Part shown: one piece after another, positions 51,294 through 60,392 of the stretch
How positions within the stretch are numbered: position 1 is the first letter of the stretch
Layout: the number at the start of each line of letters is the position of its first letter
Assembly: GCF_007679035.1 (NCBI RefSeq)
Contig: NZ_VEFR01000001.1
Span: 682,001-746,000, forward strand
Length of the DNA: 64,000 bases
Reading direction: 5' to 3'
Source: Agrococcus jejuensis
GTDB lineage: Bacteria > Actinomycetota > Actinomycetes > Actinomycetales > Microbacteriaceae
Program-made: the position numbers and the translations under genes
The notes under the pieces: generated by a model
Databases searched by the model: none
The model's input: only the letters and a program-made list of their open reading frames with translations
Told to the model about the DNA's origin: nothing

Positions 51294-53197
51294 CCCTGGA
51301 CCTCCTGGACGTCGATGAGCGCGTAGGCGTAGCCGAGCAGCACGAGCGGCTGCTCGGTACCGTCGTCGGACTTCGGCGGCACGTAGAAGAGCGCCTGGAT
51401 CTGGTACGAGGCCGTGAGCCCCGTCGTCGAGCTCTCGACGGGCGACAGCGCCGCCTGGGCGCCCTCGCCGGGACGCACGGTCACGCCGTCCTCGCGCGGG
51501 ATCGACGTCGTGGACTCGACGAACGAGGTCGCCACGTAGGCGCCGCCGTCCGCGTCGGCCACGAGTGTGACGGGCGCCTGCTCGTCCTCGGCGTCGGCGA
51601 AGGTCACGTCGACGGTCTGGCTCGTGTCGGCCGCGAGCGTCTCCTGCTTGTCGTCGTAGCCGACCTGCTGCTGCAGCGAGTCGTTGTCGGCGGGGAACCG
51701 CGGCGACCACGACGAGTTCGAGCCGTTGATGAGCACGTCGCCGTAGGCCGACGAGATGAACTCGGGCGCGAGCTCGAGCAGCGGCGTGTTCGCCGGCAGG
51801 CCCGGCGCGCCGACGTCGGCGGAGGCGCCGGTGAGCTGATTGCCCGACTCGAGGCGGAACTGGTACACGAGCCGGTAGTCCTCGCGCGGCGCATCCTGCA
51901 CGAACACGAGCGCCGACTGCGCCTGCGTCTCGTCCTGCCAGCCCACCACGGCCATGACCGACCGCGGCCACACCTCGCTCTGCTGCGGCAGCAGCAGCTG
52001 GATGTCGCCGTCGGGGATGCCCGTCGCGGCCGCGATGCTCCCGTCCGCGGCACGCACGGTGTAGTTGACGAGGCGGGCGTCGAGCTGCGGGCCGCCGAGG
52101 CGCTCGGCCGCGAGGGTGCCGTCGAGCGTCTCGTCGGCCTGCGCGACGACCTCGCGCGTGTCCTCGAGGATGCGCTCGAACTGGCGCACCGTCACGGCAG
52201 CCGGCGGCAGCGTGTCCTCCAGGCTCGTCGGCTCGGGCGAGCCCGACGGCGTCGCCGACGGCTGCGCGAGGTCGGGCCAGTACTGGGGGCCGCAGCCCGT
52301 GAGCAGCGCGGCACCCATCGCGATCGGCACCACGAGGCGGATGCGGCGCAGCGTCGCGCGGCGTCGCGGCGTCGCGCGACGCTCGGTGCGGCGGGCGTCG
52401 TCGGCGGGCGTCTCGGGCTCGTCGGCCGTCGACGTCCCGTCGGCCGGCGCCGCATCGCCGGCTGGCGCGTCGTCGGGTGCGGGGGCGGAGCCAGGCTCGA
52501 TCGCCTCCGGCTCCGGTGCGATGGGCAGGCCGCGCCTCGCGCCGCGCTGGATCTCGCGACGCTCTCGACGCGAGGGCGCCGGCGACAGTCGACGCTGCGG
52601 GCCGCGGTGCTTGCGGTGCGTGCGCACCGCGAGGAGCAGCAGCAGCAGCGCGAGCGCGGCGAGCACGAACCCGGCGGTCATGAGGGGGCCGAACAGCGGC
52701 ATCGAGCGCTCGTTCGGCCAGTCGACGCGCACGTCGCTCGGGGCGGCCGCCGTACCGTCGGCGACGATCGCCACCGAGTAGTCGAGCGGCGCGGCGAGCT
52801 CGAGCTCGAGCTCGCCGTCGCCCGTGACCTCCTGCACCCAGAGGTCGCTGCCCGCGATGGCGGGCACGGTCGCCTCGCCGCCGGTCGTGACGTCGAGGCC
52901 GAGCTGGCCGTCCTCGACCACGACCGTCGAGTGGTCGCCCTCGCCGATCCAGCCGAGCACGTCGCTCGTGCGGCCGACGACGGCCGTGATCGACCCGTCG
53001 CCGCTGGCGGTGATCGTCTGTCGGCCGTCGTGCGTCGCGAGCACGTCGCCGCCGAGCACGAGCACGGGGGTCTCCACCGCCTCCTGCAGCTGCTCGGTGA
53101 TCGTCTGCGGCGGAGCCCAGATCGTGCGCTGCCCGATGGCGAGCGCGAAGCAGGCTACGGCGAGCACGAGGCTGACGGCCGAGAGCAGATATCGCAT
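51290..53197 (-). CDS. Membrane protein/lipoprotein hybrid of unknown function
   Basis: 635 residues. N-terminal helix (1-23), an outer beta-rich domain (to about 165), a second helix about 170-192 ending in H-R-K-H-R, a charged and Pro/Ala-rich linker, then R-I-R-L-V-V-P-I-A-M-G-A-A-L-L-T-G-C near residue 295, which reads like a lipoprotein signal and lipobox inside the chain, and a 320-residue domain with N-Y-T-V-R-A-A-D and L-P-Q-Q-S (recalls DUF8094). It looks like two exported proteins joined. GGAGGG precedes ATG 53197. Function unknown. Confidence 0.8.
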   Translation of the reverse strand: MRYLLSAVSLVLAVACFALAIGQRTIWAPPQTITEQLQEAVETPVLVLGGDVLATHDGRQTITASGDGSITAVVGRTSDVLGWIGEGDHSTVVVEDGQLGLDVTTGGEATVPAIAGSDLWVQEVTGDGELELELAAPLDYSVAIVADGTAAAPSDVRVDWPNERSMPLFGPLMTAGFVLAALALLLLLLAVRTHRKHRGPQRRLSPAPSRRERREIQRGARRGLPIAPEPEAIEPGSAPAPDDAPAGDAAPADGTSTADEPETPADDARRTERRATPRRRATLRRIRLVVPIAMGAALLTGCGPQYWPDLAQPSATPSGSPEPTSLEDTLPPAAVTVRQFERILEDTREVVAQADETLDGTLAAERLGGPQLDARLVNYTVRAADGSIAAATGIPDGDIQLLLPQQSEVWPRSVMAVVGWQDETQAQSALVFVQDAPREDYRLVYQFRLESGNQLTGASADVGAPGLPANTPLLELAPEFISSAYGDVLINGSNSSWSPRFPADNDSLQQQVGYDDKQETLAADTSQTVDVTFADAEDEQAPVTLVADADGGAYVATSFVESTTSIPREDGVTVRPGEGAQAALSPVESSTTGLTASYQIQALFYVPPKSDDGTEQPLVLLGYAYALIDVQEVQG

Positions 53198-53253
53198 GCA
53201 GGTTCCCTCCGCGCGGCGACGGATTCGTCGAGCCGCGCACGTCCGACCAACCA

Positions 53254-53259
53254 GGGTAC
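53254..53259 (-). promoter_or_regulatory. -10 box of the membrane protein/thioredoxin unit
   Basis: TACCCT, giving a leader of about 50 nt. Confidence 0.4.
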
Positions 53260-53316
53260 CCGAGCGCCACCGGCGCGTTCCAGTCGGGATGCGCCGAGCA
53301 CGCGGCATGCGGCACC

Positions 53317-53322
53317 TATGCT
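53317..53322 (+). promoter_or_regulatory. Leaderless -10 box of AI-2E-family gene
   Basis: TATGCT, 6 nt before ATG 53329. Confidence 0.6.
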
Positions 53323-53328
53323 GGCGGA

Positions 53329-54396
53329 ATGAGGGTGAAGGGTGCATTCCAGATCGGCCTGCTCGGCGGGCTCGGCGTGCTGCTGGCGATCGCGATCGCG
53401 GGCGCCCTCGGTCAGATCTCCTCGGTGCTCGTGTACGCCTTCGCCGCGATCTTCCTCGCGCTCGGCATCGACCCGATCGTGCAGTTCCTCACGCGGCACC
53501 GCTTCCCCAGATGGCTCGCGGTGCTCACGGTCATCGTCGTGATCCTCGGGGCGTTCGTCGGCATCGTGCTCATCGTGGTGCCGCGCATCGTCGACCAGTT
53601 CGCGACCCTCGTGCAGGGCATCGTGACGGCCTTCCAGGACGGCCTGCTCGACGACATGCTCGACTGGGCGAAGGCGACGTTCCCAGGCGTCGACTGGCAG
53701 GGGATGATCGACGACACGCTGCAGGCGCTGCAGGATCCCGACACCTACGCATCGCTGCCCCCGCAGCTCGGCAGCGTCGTCACGACCGTGATCGGCGCCG
53801 TGGGCGCGACGGTCGCCGCGCTCTTCGGCGGCTTCATCGTGCTCGTGCTCATGCTCTACTTCATGGGCTCGCTGCCGGCGCTGAAGTCGGCCATGTACCG
53901 CCTCGTGCCGGCCTCGAAGCGCCCCACGTTCATCCGCATCGCCGAGCAGATCATGCTCGCGGTCGGCAAGTTCGTCACGGGCCAGTTCGCGCTCGGCCTC
54001 TGCAACGGCATCCTGTCGTTCGTCATGCTGTCGATCGTCGGCTCGGAGCTCGCGGTCGTCTACGCCTTCATCGCCTTCCTCGCATCGACGATCCCGCTCG
54101 TCGGCACCATCACGGCCTCGGTCACGATCTCGCTGCTCGTGCTGCTGCTCGACGGCCCGCAGACGGCGCTGCCCGTCGCGATCTACTACGCGGTCTACAT
54201 GCAGGTCGAGGCGTACGTCATCAGCCCGCAGATCATGAACCGCGCCGTGAAGGTGCCGGGCGTGGTCGTGGTGCTCGCGGCCCTCACGGGCGGCACGCTG
54301 CTCGGCATCCTGGGCGCGCTCGTCGCGATCCCCGTCGCCGCCGCGATCCAACTCATCCTCAAGGAAGTGGTCATCCCACGGCAGGACGCGCTCTAG
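53329..54396 (+). CDS. AI-2E-family transporter (TqsA/PerM type)
   Basis: 355 residues, about eight membrane helices. I-D-P-I-V-Q-F-L, a periplasmic helical part with F-Q-D-G-L-L-D-D, then G-N/Q-F-A-L-G-L-C-N-G, I-P-L-V-G-T-I and A-I-Y-Y-A-V-Y-M-Q-V-E-A-Y-V-I-S-P-Q-I-M (family hallmark near residue 284-305). Despite the name, most members export or import unknown solutes; some are Na/H antiporters. Single gene, leaderless. Confidence 0.9.
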   Translation: MRVKGAFQIGLLGGLGVLLAIAIAGALGQISSVLVYAFAAIFLALGIDPIVQFLTRHRFPRWLAVLTVIVVILGAFVGIVLIVVPRIVDQFATLVQGIVTAFQDGLLDDMLDWAKATFPGVDWQGMIDDTLQALQDPDTYASLPPQLGSVVTTVIGAVGATVAALFGGFIVLVLMLYFMGSLPALKSAMYRLVPASKRPTFIRIAEQIMLAVGKFVTGQFALGLCNGILSFVMLSIVGSELAVVYAFIAFLASTIPLVGTITASVTISLLVLLLDGPQTALPVAIYYAVYMQVEAYVISPQIMNRAVKVPGVVVVLAALTGGTLLGILGALVAIPVAAAIQLILKEVVIPRQDAL

Positions 54397-54436
54397 CGCT
54401 CCACCGGCCGCTCCCCCGCGCTCCGACGCCGCGTCG

Positions 54437-54721
54437 TCAGGCGACGCGCCAGCAGGCGCTGTGCCAGTGCCGACGATCCTCGACGGCGCGGTCGCCGAAG
54501 ATGCTGTCGTCGCGCCACACGACGACGTGGGCAGTGCCCGGCTCGACGAGCTGCGCGCAGCCCGGGCATCGGTAGGCCTTCTGCGCGTTCGTCGCGCTCA
54601 TGGGCTGCACCTTCCAGGCGAAGCCCATGCGGGTCTCGGTGCGCAGGGCCCCGACCAGGATGCGGTCGACGTCGAGCGGGACGTGCTCGGTCGGTCGGCG
54701 CCGTGGCCTGCGCCCGGCCAC
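54437..54721 (-). CDS. Small conserved zinc-ribbon-like protein
   Basis: 94 residues. It starts at GTG 54721, 4 nt after the transglycosylase stop. Basic N-terminus (R-R-P-R-R-R-P), then L-D-V-D-R-I-L-V-G-A-L-R-T-E-T. Cysteines: Y-R-C-P-G-C near residue 63 and H-W-H-S-A-C-W near the end, a likely metal-binding CxxC...HxHxxxC. Also E-P-G-T-A-H-V-V-V-W-R-D-D-S. It matches a family seen in many actinobacteria (from memory) that has no established function. Confidence 0.75.
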   Translation of the reverse strand: MAGRRPRRRPTEHVPLDVDRILVGALRTETRMGFAWKVQPMSATNAQKAYRCPGCAQLVEPGTAHVVVWRDDSIFGDRAVEDRRHWHSACWRVA

Positions 54722-54725
54722 GGCC

Positions 54726-55364
54726 TCAGTACCAGCCGACGGACTCGGAATGCGCCCATGCGCCGCAGGGCGTGGAGTAGCGGCCGGCGATGTAGCCGAG
54801 GCCCCATGAGATCTGCGTCGCGGGGTTCGACTGCCAGTCGGCGCCCGCCGTGGCCATCTTCGAGCCGGGCAGGGCCTGCGGGATGCCGTAGGCGCCGCTC
54901 GAGACGTTGTGGGCGTAGACGTTCCAGCCCGATTCGCGCTGCCACAGGTTGAAGAGGCACGAGTACTGGTCGTCGCCCCATCCGCGGGCCAGCACCATGT
55001 CGCGCGCGACGGCCTGCGCCGAGCCCGGGTCGGGCGCAGCCGCGGCAGGCAGGGAGATCGCAGCCGCCGACGACGACGAGGAGCCCGCGGCCGCCGCGGT
55101 GGGCGTCGGGGTGGGCGTCGGCGTGGGCGTGGGGCTCTCGACCAGCAGGTCGTCGCGCTGCACGGCGTCGCCGGAGCCCGTGACCTCGCCGATGCCCTGC
55201 GCCAGCTGGTTCTCGCTCGCGAGACCGTCGTCCTGGGCGTAGGTCGCGACGTTCGGATCGACGATCGACACGGCGACGAAGGCGCTCGCGGCGACGAGGG
55301 CGGCGATCGACACGATGCCGCGCGTCCGCGTGCGTCGCGCAGGGGCATCGGTACGAGAGAACAT
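54726..55364 (-). CDS. Transglycosylase-like exported protein
   Basis: 212 residues. A single N-terminal helix (about 17-38), Thr-Pro dipeptide repeat linker, Ser/Ala linker, then Y-S-C-L-F-N-L-W-Q-R-E-S-G-W-N near 140 (Glu of SLT-type), G-A-Y-G-I-P-Q-A and I-S-W-G-L-G-Y-I-A-G-R-Y-S-T-P, ending S-V-G-W-Y. This is the actinobacterial aggregation-promoting/lytic transglycosylase module; it cuts cell wall glycan. The repeat at 55095-55135 is only the T-P codon run. TAGTCT lies 8 nt before ATG 55364. Confidence 0.88.
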   Translation of the reverse strand: MFSRTDAPARRTRTRGIVSIAALVAASAFVAVSIVDPNVATYAQDDGLASENQLAQGIGEVTGSGDAVQRDDLLVESPTPTPTPTPTPTAAAAGSSSSSAAAISLPAAAAPDPGSAQAVARDMVLARGWGDDQYSCLFNLWQRESGWNVYAHNVSSGAYGIPQALPGSKMATAGADWQSNPATQISWGLGYIAGRYSTPCGAWAHSESVGWY

Positions 55365-55372
55365 GGCGGTCG

Positions 55373-55378
55373 AGACTA
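55373..55378 (-). promoter_or_regulatory. Leaderless -10 box of transglycosylase gene
   Basis: TAGTCT, 8 nt before ATG 55364. Confidence 0.5.
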
Positions 55379-55436
55379 TCACGACCAGGTAACGACGACC
55401 GAGCCCGGCCGTCGCCGACGGTCGCCCGCGAGCGGA

Positions 55437-55982
55437 TCAGCGCACGGCGAGCATGAGCGACACGACGGAGTCGAGCACGAGGTCGACCTGGTCCTCGTCG
55501 TAGCCGCCGCGCTGCGCCGTGAACTGCACCGTGCGCACCTCGCGCGGCGTGATCTCCGGGCCATCCTCGAGGTAGTCGGCGAGGCGTGCGGCGAACGCGT
55601 CGACCTCGGCGATGCGGTAGCCCTTCGTGAGCGAGCCGACGCGGCGGAATCGCTCGCCATCGACGCGCTGCAGGCGCGCCAGCGTCTCCTCTGCCTGCGT
55701 GCGGATGCTCTCGAAGAACGCCGCCTCGCCCTGCGCGGCGATGCCCCGCTCGCGCTCGCGGTTCGCGAACGCCTCCTCGAGGCGCTCGAGCGCCGCGTCG
55801 ACGTGCGCCGGCGAGTAGCCGGACTTCGCGAGGGCGAACGACGCCTGGCGGATCTGGGAGGAGTCGAGGGCGGTCGGCGAGTCGCTCGCATAGGCGCGGC
55901 GTGCGTCCTCGAGGAAGTCCTCGACCTGCTCGATGTCGTAGCCGAGCTGCCCACGGCGGACCTTCGGGAACGTGGCGCTCAT
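55437..55982 (-). CDS. DivIVA/DivI1A-repeat protein
   Basis: 181 residues from ATG 55982 (a second ATG at 55991 is possible). The chain has four copies of a G-Y-x-x-x-x-V-D-x-x-L motif: L-G-Y-D-I-E-Q-V-E-D-F-L, S-G-Y-S-P-A-H-V-D-A-A-L, K-G-Y-R-I-A-E-V-D-A-F-A, G-G-Y-D-E-D-Q-V-D-L-V-L. These are DivI1A repeats as in Wag31/DivIVA N-termini. No long coiled coil follows, so it is not DivIVA itself. It may sit at sites of membrane curvature or septa. It lies after cdsA in the phospholipid/translation block. Confidence 0.82.
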   Translation of the reverse strand: MSATFPKVRRGQLGYDIEQVEDFLEDARRAYASDSPTALDSSQIRQASFALAKSGYSPAHVDAALERLEEAFANRERERGIAAQGEAAFFESIRTQAEETLARLQRVDGERFRRVGSLTKGYRIAEVDAFAARLADYLEDGPEITPREVRTVQFTAQRGGYDEDQVDLVLDSVVSLMLAVR

Positions 55983-56030
55983 GCCTCGCATCCTCTCACG
56001 CTCGTCATGCGTCGCCGACGCCCGAGCGCG

Positions 56031-56966
56031 TCACAGGGCTGCGAGTCGCGCGATCTCGTACAGCGCGTACATGACGACGGCGCTGGGCAGGCTCGAGTCG
56101 AGGCGGTCGAGGAAGCCGCCGTGGCCCGGCAGGAACGTGCCGATGTCCTTGATGCCCAGGTCGCGCTTGATGAGCGACTCCGCGAGATCGCCGACCGTCG
56201 CGGTCGTGAGGATCGCGAGCCCGATGATGGCGCCGTACCACCAGGGCACGTCGAGCGCGAGGATGCCGTAGCCGATCGCCGCGGCGACCACGAGCACGCC
56301 TGCGCCCGCGAAGCCCTCCCACGTCTTGCCAGGGCTGATGCGAGGGGCGAGCTTGGTGCGCCCGAACAGCACGCCCGACGCGAGCGCGCCCGTGTCGTTC
56401 ACGATGGCGAGCACGAGGAACCCGAGCGTCCACCATTCGCCGTGCTCCTGCTTCGTGAGGAGCACGGAGAAGGCACCGAGCACGCCGCAGTAGGCGATGC
56501 AGAAGGCGCTCGCCGAGATGTCGGTCGCGATGGCGCGGGCGCCCGTGCGGGTCGACGGGGCGACCGCGACCTCGACGAGGCGGTAGATGGCGATGACCGC
56601 GATCGACAGCAGCGTGCCGTACCAGAGGCCCGCAGCGCCCCAGAACCACGTCGCGCCCTGCAGGCCGACGCCGAGCACGACGAGCGGGATGCGCGGCACG
56701 TCGCGCCCGGCGAAGCGCAGCGCGCTCGCGAGCTCGTACAGCGTGAACGCCACGAGCACGCTGCAGAAGACGACGTAGAGCCCCTTGAACAGCAGCAGGC
56801 TCGCGAGCAGCAGCACGCCGAGCACGACGCCCAGTCCGATCGCGACCGGCAGGTTGCGTCCGGCGCGCGCGTTGGCGCGCTCGTTCGCAGCCTCGATCTG
56901 CTCGCGGGCAGCATGGATCTGCGCCTGGATCTGGGCTTCGATCCGATGCGGGTCGCGCTCTGCCAC
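56031..56966 (-). CDS. cdsA: Phosphatidate cytidylyltransferase
   Basis: 311 residues, about eight helices after a cytoplasmic N-terminal helix rich in Ala/Glu/Gln (coiled-coil-like, residues 1-38). Catalytic signature: S-P-G-K-T-W-E-G-F, D-L-A-E-S-L-I-K-R-D-x-G-I-K-D-I-G and P-G-H-G-G-F-L-D-R-L-D-S. It makes CDP-diacylglycerol for all phospholipids. GTG 56966 has CAGGAGAGG upstream. It lies 29 nt after frr. Confidence 0.95.
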   Translation of the reverse strand: MAERDPHRIEAQIQAQIHAAREQIEAANERANARAGRNLPVAIGLGVVLGVLLLASLLLFKGLYVVFCSVLVAFTLYELASALRFAGRDVPRIPLVVLGVGLQGATWFWGAAGLWYGTLLSIAVIAIYRLVEVAVAPSTRTGARAIATDISASAFCIAYCGVLGAFSVLLTKQEHGEWWTLGFLVLAIVNDTGALASGVLFGRTKLAPRISPGKTWEGFAGAGVLVVAAAIGYGILALDVPWWYGAIIGLAILTTATVGDLAESLIKRDLGIKDIGTFLPGHGGFLDRLDSSLPSAVVMYALYEIARLAAL

Positions 56967-56995
56967 GCGTGCCTCTCCTGGGTGCGTCGGGTCGC

Positions 56996-57550
56996 TCAGA
57001 CCTCGAGCAGCTCGGATTCCTTCTTCTTCAGCGCCTCGTCGATCTGCTCGACCGCCGCCTTCGTCGCCGCGTCGAGCTCCTTCTCGCCGCGGGCGATCTC
57101 GTCGTCGCCCACCTCGCCCGTCAGGGCGTCGAGGTCGGTCTTGCCTGCGCGACGCACGTTGCGGATGGCGACGCGAGCGGCCTCGGCCTTGTCGCGCACA
57201 ATCTTCACGTAGTCCTTGCGGCGCTCGGCCGTGAGCTCCGGCATCGTGACGCGGATGAGCTGGCCGTCGTTGTTCGGGGTCACGCCGAGGTGGGGCGCGG
57301 CGACGATGGCCTTCTCGATGTCCTTGAGCGCCGACTTGTCGAACGGCGTGATGACGAGCACGCGCGCCTCGGGCTGCTGGAAGCCCGCGAGCTGCACGAG
57401 CGGCGTCGGCGTGCCGTAGTACTCGACGAGCAGCTTCTGGAACAGCGCCGGGTTGGCGCGTCCCGCCGACACCGTCGCGAAGTCATCCTTCGCGACCTCG
57501 ATCGACTGGGCCATCTTGTCCTTGGCCTCGGTGAGCACGTCGCTGATCAT
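56996..57550 (-). CDS. frr: Ribosome recycling factor
   Basis: 184 residues. [12 protein letters not shown] near residue 13, [35 protein letters not shown] and E-R-R-K-D-Y-V-K-I are the family core. With EF-G it splits post-termination ribosomes. GGAGGCGCC lies before ATG 57550. It follows pyrH by 40 nt. Confidence 0.97.
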   Translation of the reverse strand: MISDVLTEAKDKMAQSIEVAKDDFATVSAGRANPALFQKLLVEYYGTPTPLVQLAGFQQPEARVLVITPFDKSALKDIEKAIVAAPHLGVTPNNDGQLIRVTMPELTAERRKDYVKIVRDKAEAARVAIRNVRRAGKTDLDALTGEVGDDEIARGEKELDAATKAAVEQIDEALKKKESELLEV

Positions 57551-57590
57551 GGCGCCTCCAAGCGTCTCTTGCAGTCTAGGTGTGCGCGGG

Positions 57591-58310
57591 TCAGCCGTGG
57601 ACCACGGTGCCGAGGCGCTCGCCACGGATGGCGCGCGCGATGGCGTCGCCCTCCATGCCGAACACGAGCATCGGCATGCCGTTGTCCATGCAGAGGCTGA
57701 ATGCCGTCGCGTCGACGATCTTGAGGCCGCGCACGAGGGCCTCCTGGTACGTGATGTCGTCGATGCGCGTCGCCGACGGGTCCTTCTTCGGATCCGCCGT
57801 GTAGACGCCGTCGACGCCGTTCTTCGCCACGAGCACCTCGTCGGCGCCGATCTCGAGCGCACGCTGCGCCGCGACCGTGTCGGTCGAGAAGTACGGCAGG
57901 CCGGCGCCCGCGCCGAAGATCACGACGCGACCCTTCTCCATGTGCCGCTCCGCGCGCAGCGGGATGTACGGCTCGGCGACCTGCGTCATCTGGATCGCCG
58001 ACTGCACGCGCGTCGCCGCGCCCGCCTGCTCGAGGAAGTCCTGCAGCGCGAGCGCGTTCATGACGGTGCCCAGCATGCCCATGTAGTCGGCGCGGCCGCG
58101 ATCCATGCCGCGCTGCGACAGCTCGGCACCGCGGAAGAAGTTGCCGCCGCCGACGACGATCGCGATCTCGACGTCCTGCGCCGCGTCGGCGATCTGCGCC
58201 GCGACGCCCTGCACGACGTCGGGGTTGACGCCGAGCGAGCCGCCGCCGAACGCCTCGCCCGAGAGCTTCAGCAGGACGCGTCGGCGATTCGTGCGGGGGG
58301 CGTCGGTCAT
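57591..58310 (-). CDS. pyrH: UMP kinase
   Basis: 239 residues. L-L-K-L-S-G-E-A-F near residue 13, [36 protein letters not shown], and [15 protein letters not shown]. It converts UMP to UDP in the cytoplasm. GGAGGACCC precedes ATG 58310; a TAGGGT box is at 58363-58368, so pyrH and frr may be read from their own promoter separately from rpsB-tsf. Confidence 0.97.
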   Translation of the reverse strand: MTDAPRTNRRRVLLKLSGEAFGGGSLGVNPDVVQGVAAQIADAAQDVEIAIVVGGGNFFRGAELSQRGMDRGRADYMGMLGTVMNALALQDFLEQAGAATRVQSAIQMTQVAEPYIPLRAERHMEKGRVVIFGAGAGLPYFSTDTVAAQRALEIGADEVLVAKNGVDGVYTADPKKDPSATRIDDITYQEALVRGLKIVDATAFSLCMDNGMPMLVFGMEGDAIARAIRGERLGTVVHG

Positions 58311-58362
58311 GGGTCCTCCGTCGAGTCGTGCGACCCGGCAGGTCATGCCAGGGCCGCCATCG

Positions 58363-58368
58363 ACCCTA
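58363..58368 (-). promoter_or_regulatory. -10 box of pyrH-frr-cdsA
   Basis: TAGGGT, about 53 nt before ATG 58310. Confidence 0.45.
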
Positions 58369-58394
58369 CCGCGCCCCTGGGTGCTCGGACGCGC

Positions 58395-59444
58395 TCACGC
58401 GACCGGCGGCACCGGCAGCCATGCGGGCGCGTGGACCGACCGCGCGAGCTGCAGCGCGAGCTCGCCATCGATCGACACGTCGACGTGCACGAGGTGCGCG
58501 TCGAAGACGACGACGCGCGTGCCGTCGGCCAGTGCGACGATCGCGCCCGTGCCGTCGGTCGTCGAGCCCTGCAGGCGCATGCCGTCGACGCCGGCCGCCG
58601 CATCGTCGAGCAGCTGCTCCCGGTCGATGGCTGTCACCTCCTCCCACCACAGCACGCGTTCGTAGCCGCTCGCCTCAGCCGCGTGGCAGATCGTCGCGCC
58701 GTCCGACACGGTCGTGACGCCGCTCGAGAGGCTGTGCTGCCACGCCAGGTCGGTGCCCTCGGTGGGCACGGGCAGCATCGCCTCGCAGTGCTCCGTCACG
58801 GGCGCGACGGAGGCGAGCGTGCCCGTCACGGCGTTCGGCATCGGCGCGGCGACGTTCGTGGGGGTCCACGGGACGTCGACGTAGACCTCCCACCCCGACC
58901 CCACGACCCAGGTCTTCGTGCTGCCATCCGCGAACGGGATCTGCAGCTGCTGCGCCTCCGGGATGCCCGGTACGTCCGTGAGCGCGAGGTCGGTGCCCGG
59001 CGGCTGGTGGACCTCCCCCTCGTCGCCGAACGCGGCGAGCTCGGCGAGCCTCGTCTCGGTGCCCGCTGGGTCGAACTCGGAGTAGCCGATGTCGACGGCG
59101 ACCAGGCCGTCGGCGCTCACGAGCGCGCAGTTGGTCGAGCGGATCGGCGCGACGGCCGACGGATCGACGGAGGCGAACGGCGACGAACCGATGCGCGCGT
59201 CGTAGCCGACGAGGTCGAACGGCGCCGCGGCGACGATGTCCTCGACGATCTCGGGAGCGAGCACGCTGAGGCAGTCGACCGAGAGCTCGGTGCGCGTCGC
59301 AGGCTCGGGCTCGGGCGGCGCGCTCGGCGAGGGCGTCGTCGGGCTCGGCGACGGCGACGGCTCGGGCGCACCGCCGGCGCAGCCCGCGAGGAGCAGCGCC
59401 GCGAGGGCGGCGGGGAGTGCGAGCATGGCGCGGGTACGGGTCAC
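58395..59444 (-). CDS. Exported lipoprotein of unknown function
   Basis: 349 residues from GTG 59444, preceded by AGGAGG (4-nt gap), which rules out the ATG at 59468. Signal peptide with lipobox L-L-L-A-G-C (Cys about 22), then a Pro/Ser/Thr spacer of about 30 residues. The outer part has five cysteines and Trp/Asp-rich strands (V-P-W-T-P-T-N-V-A-A, V-L-W-W-E-E-V-T), no enzymatic motif. It interrupts the usual tsf-pyrH order; it is preceded by the tsf terminator. Confidence 0.85.
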   Translation of the reverse strand: MTRTRAMLALPAALAALLLAGCAGGAPEPSPSPSPTTPSPSAPPEPEPATRTELSVDCLSVLAPEIVEDIVAAAPFDLVGYDARIGSSPFASVDPSAVAPIRSTNCALVSADGLVAVDIGYSEFDPAGTETRLAELAAFGDEGEVHQPPGTDLALTDVPGIPEAQQLQIPFADGSTKTWVVGSGWEVYVDVPWTPTNVAAPMPNAVTGTLASVAPVTEHCEAMLPVPTEGTDLAWQHSLSSGVTTVSDGATICHAAEASGYERVLWWEEVTAIDREQLLDDAAAGVDGMRLQGSTTDGTGAIVALADGTRVVVFDAHLVHVDVSIDGELALQLARSVHAPAWLPVPPVA

Positions 59445-59495
59445 GGAGCCTCCTGGTCGTTCCGTCATGTCCAGCGAGCCCCCATGGTCACACGA

Positions 59496-59527
59496 CGAAG
59501 GGGGCCGGATCGCTCCGGCCCCCTTCG
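59496..59527 (-). terminator. Terminator of rpsB-tsf
   Basis: Perfect 14-bp stem CGAAGGGGGCCGGA with its complement, TCGC loop, 27 nt after the tsf stop; no T-tract. Confidence 0.75.
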
Positions 59528-59553
59528 AGGTGCTTCGTGGCTCGCGGGTCTGG

Positions 59554-60378
59554 CTACGCGCCGACCTTGAAGCGCGAGAACGCCGACACCGTCAGACCGG
59601 CGGCCTCGAGGACCTTGCCGACCGACTGCTTGTTGTCGCGGGCGTAGTCCTGGTCGACCAGGACGATCTGCTTGAAGAAGCCCGTGAGTCGACCCTCGAT
59701 GATCTTCGGCAGGGCGGCCTCGGGCTTGCCCTCGCCGAGCGCGATCTCGGTGACGAGCGCGCGCTCCTTCTCGACCTGCTCGGCCGGCACGTCCTCGCGC
59801 GTCACGACCGTGGGGTCGAACATCGCGATGTGCTGCGCGACTGCGCGAGCCGTCTCCGCGTCGTCGCCCGAGAAGGCCACGACCACGCCGACCTGCGGGG
59901 GCAGGTCCTTGCTCGTGCGGTGCAGGTAGGTGGCGAACGCGTCGCCCGTGAGGGTCGAGACCTTCGCGAGCTCGATCTTCTCGCCGATCGTCGCAGCCTG
60001 GTCCTCGATCACCTGCTGCACGGTCGAGCCCTCGGCGGGGGCCGCGAGGGCCTCCTCGAGCGTCGACGCGCCAGCGGCGGCGACCGCGGCCACGACCTTG
60101 TCGGCCAGCGCGATGAACTTGTCGTTCTTCGCGACGAAGTCCGTCTCGCACGCGAGCTGGATCATCGTGATCGAGCCCGAGCCCTCGGCGACGGCCACGA
60201 GGCCCTCGCTCGTGGTGCGGTCGGCACGCTTCGCGTTGCCCTTCGCACCCTTGAGGCGCAGGATCTCGGTGGCCTTCTCGACGTCGCCGCCGGCCTCCTC
60301 GAGCGCTGCCTTGGTGTCGGACATGCCGGTGCCGAGCTGCTCGCGCAGCGCCTTCAGGTCAGCGATGTTGACTGCCAT
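59554..60378 (-). CDS. tsf: Elongation factor Ts
   Basis: 274 residues. L-R-E-Q-L-G-T-G-M-S-D-T-K-A-A-L-E-E-A-G near residue 11, T-S-E-G-L-V, the T-D-F-V-A-K-N motif and H-I-A-M. It is the nucleotide exchange factor of EF-Tu. AAGGACC precedes ATG 60378; 14 nt after rpsB. Slightly shorter than proteobacterial EF-Ts, as usual in actinobacteria. Confidence 0.97.
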   Translation of the reverse strand: MAVNIADLKALREQLGTGMSDTKAALEEAGGDVEKATEILRLKGAKGNAKRADRTTSEGLVAVAEGSGSITMIQLACETDFVAKNDKFIALADKVVAAVAAAGASTLEEALAAPAEGSTVQQVIEDQAATIGEKIELAKVSTLTGDAFATYLHRTSKDLPPQVGVVVAFSGDDAETARAVAQHIAMFDPTVVTREDVPAEQVEKERALVTEIALGEGKPEAALPKIIEGRLTGFFKQIVLVDQDYARDNKQSVGKVLEAAGLTVSAFSRFKVGA

Positions 60379-60392
60379 GTGGTGACTGGTCC

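Noticed and set aside
55095..55135. GC-rich microsatellite GGGCGTCGG-like
   Set aside because: It is the Thr-Pro codon run of the transglycosylase linker.
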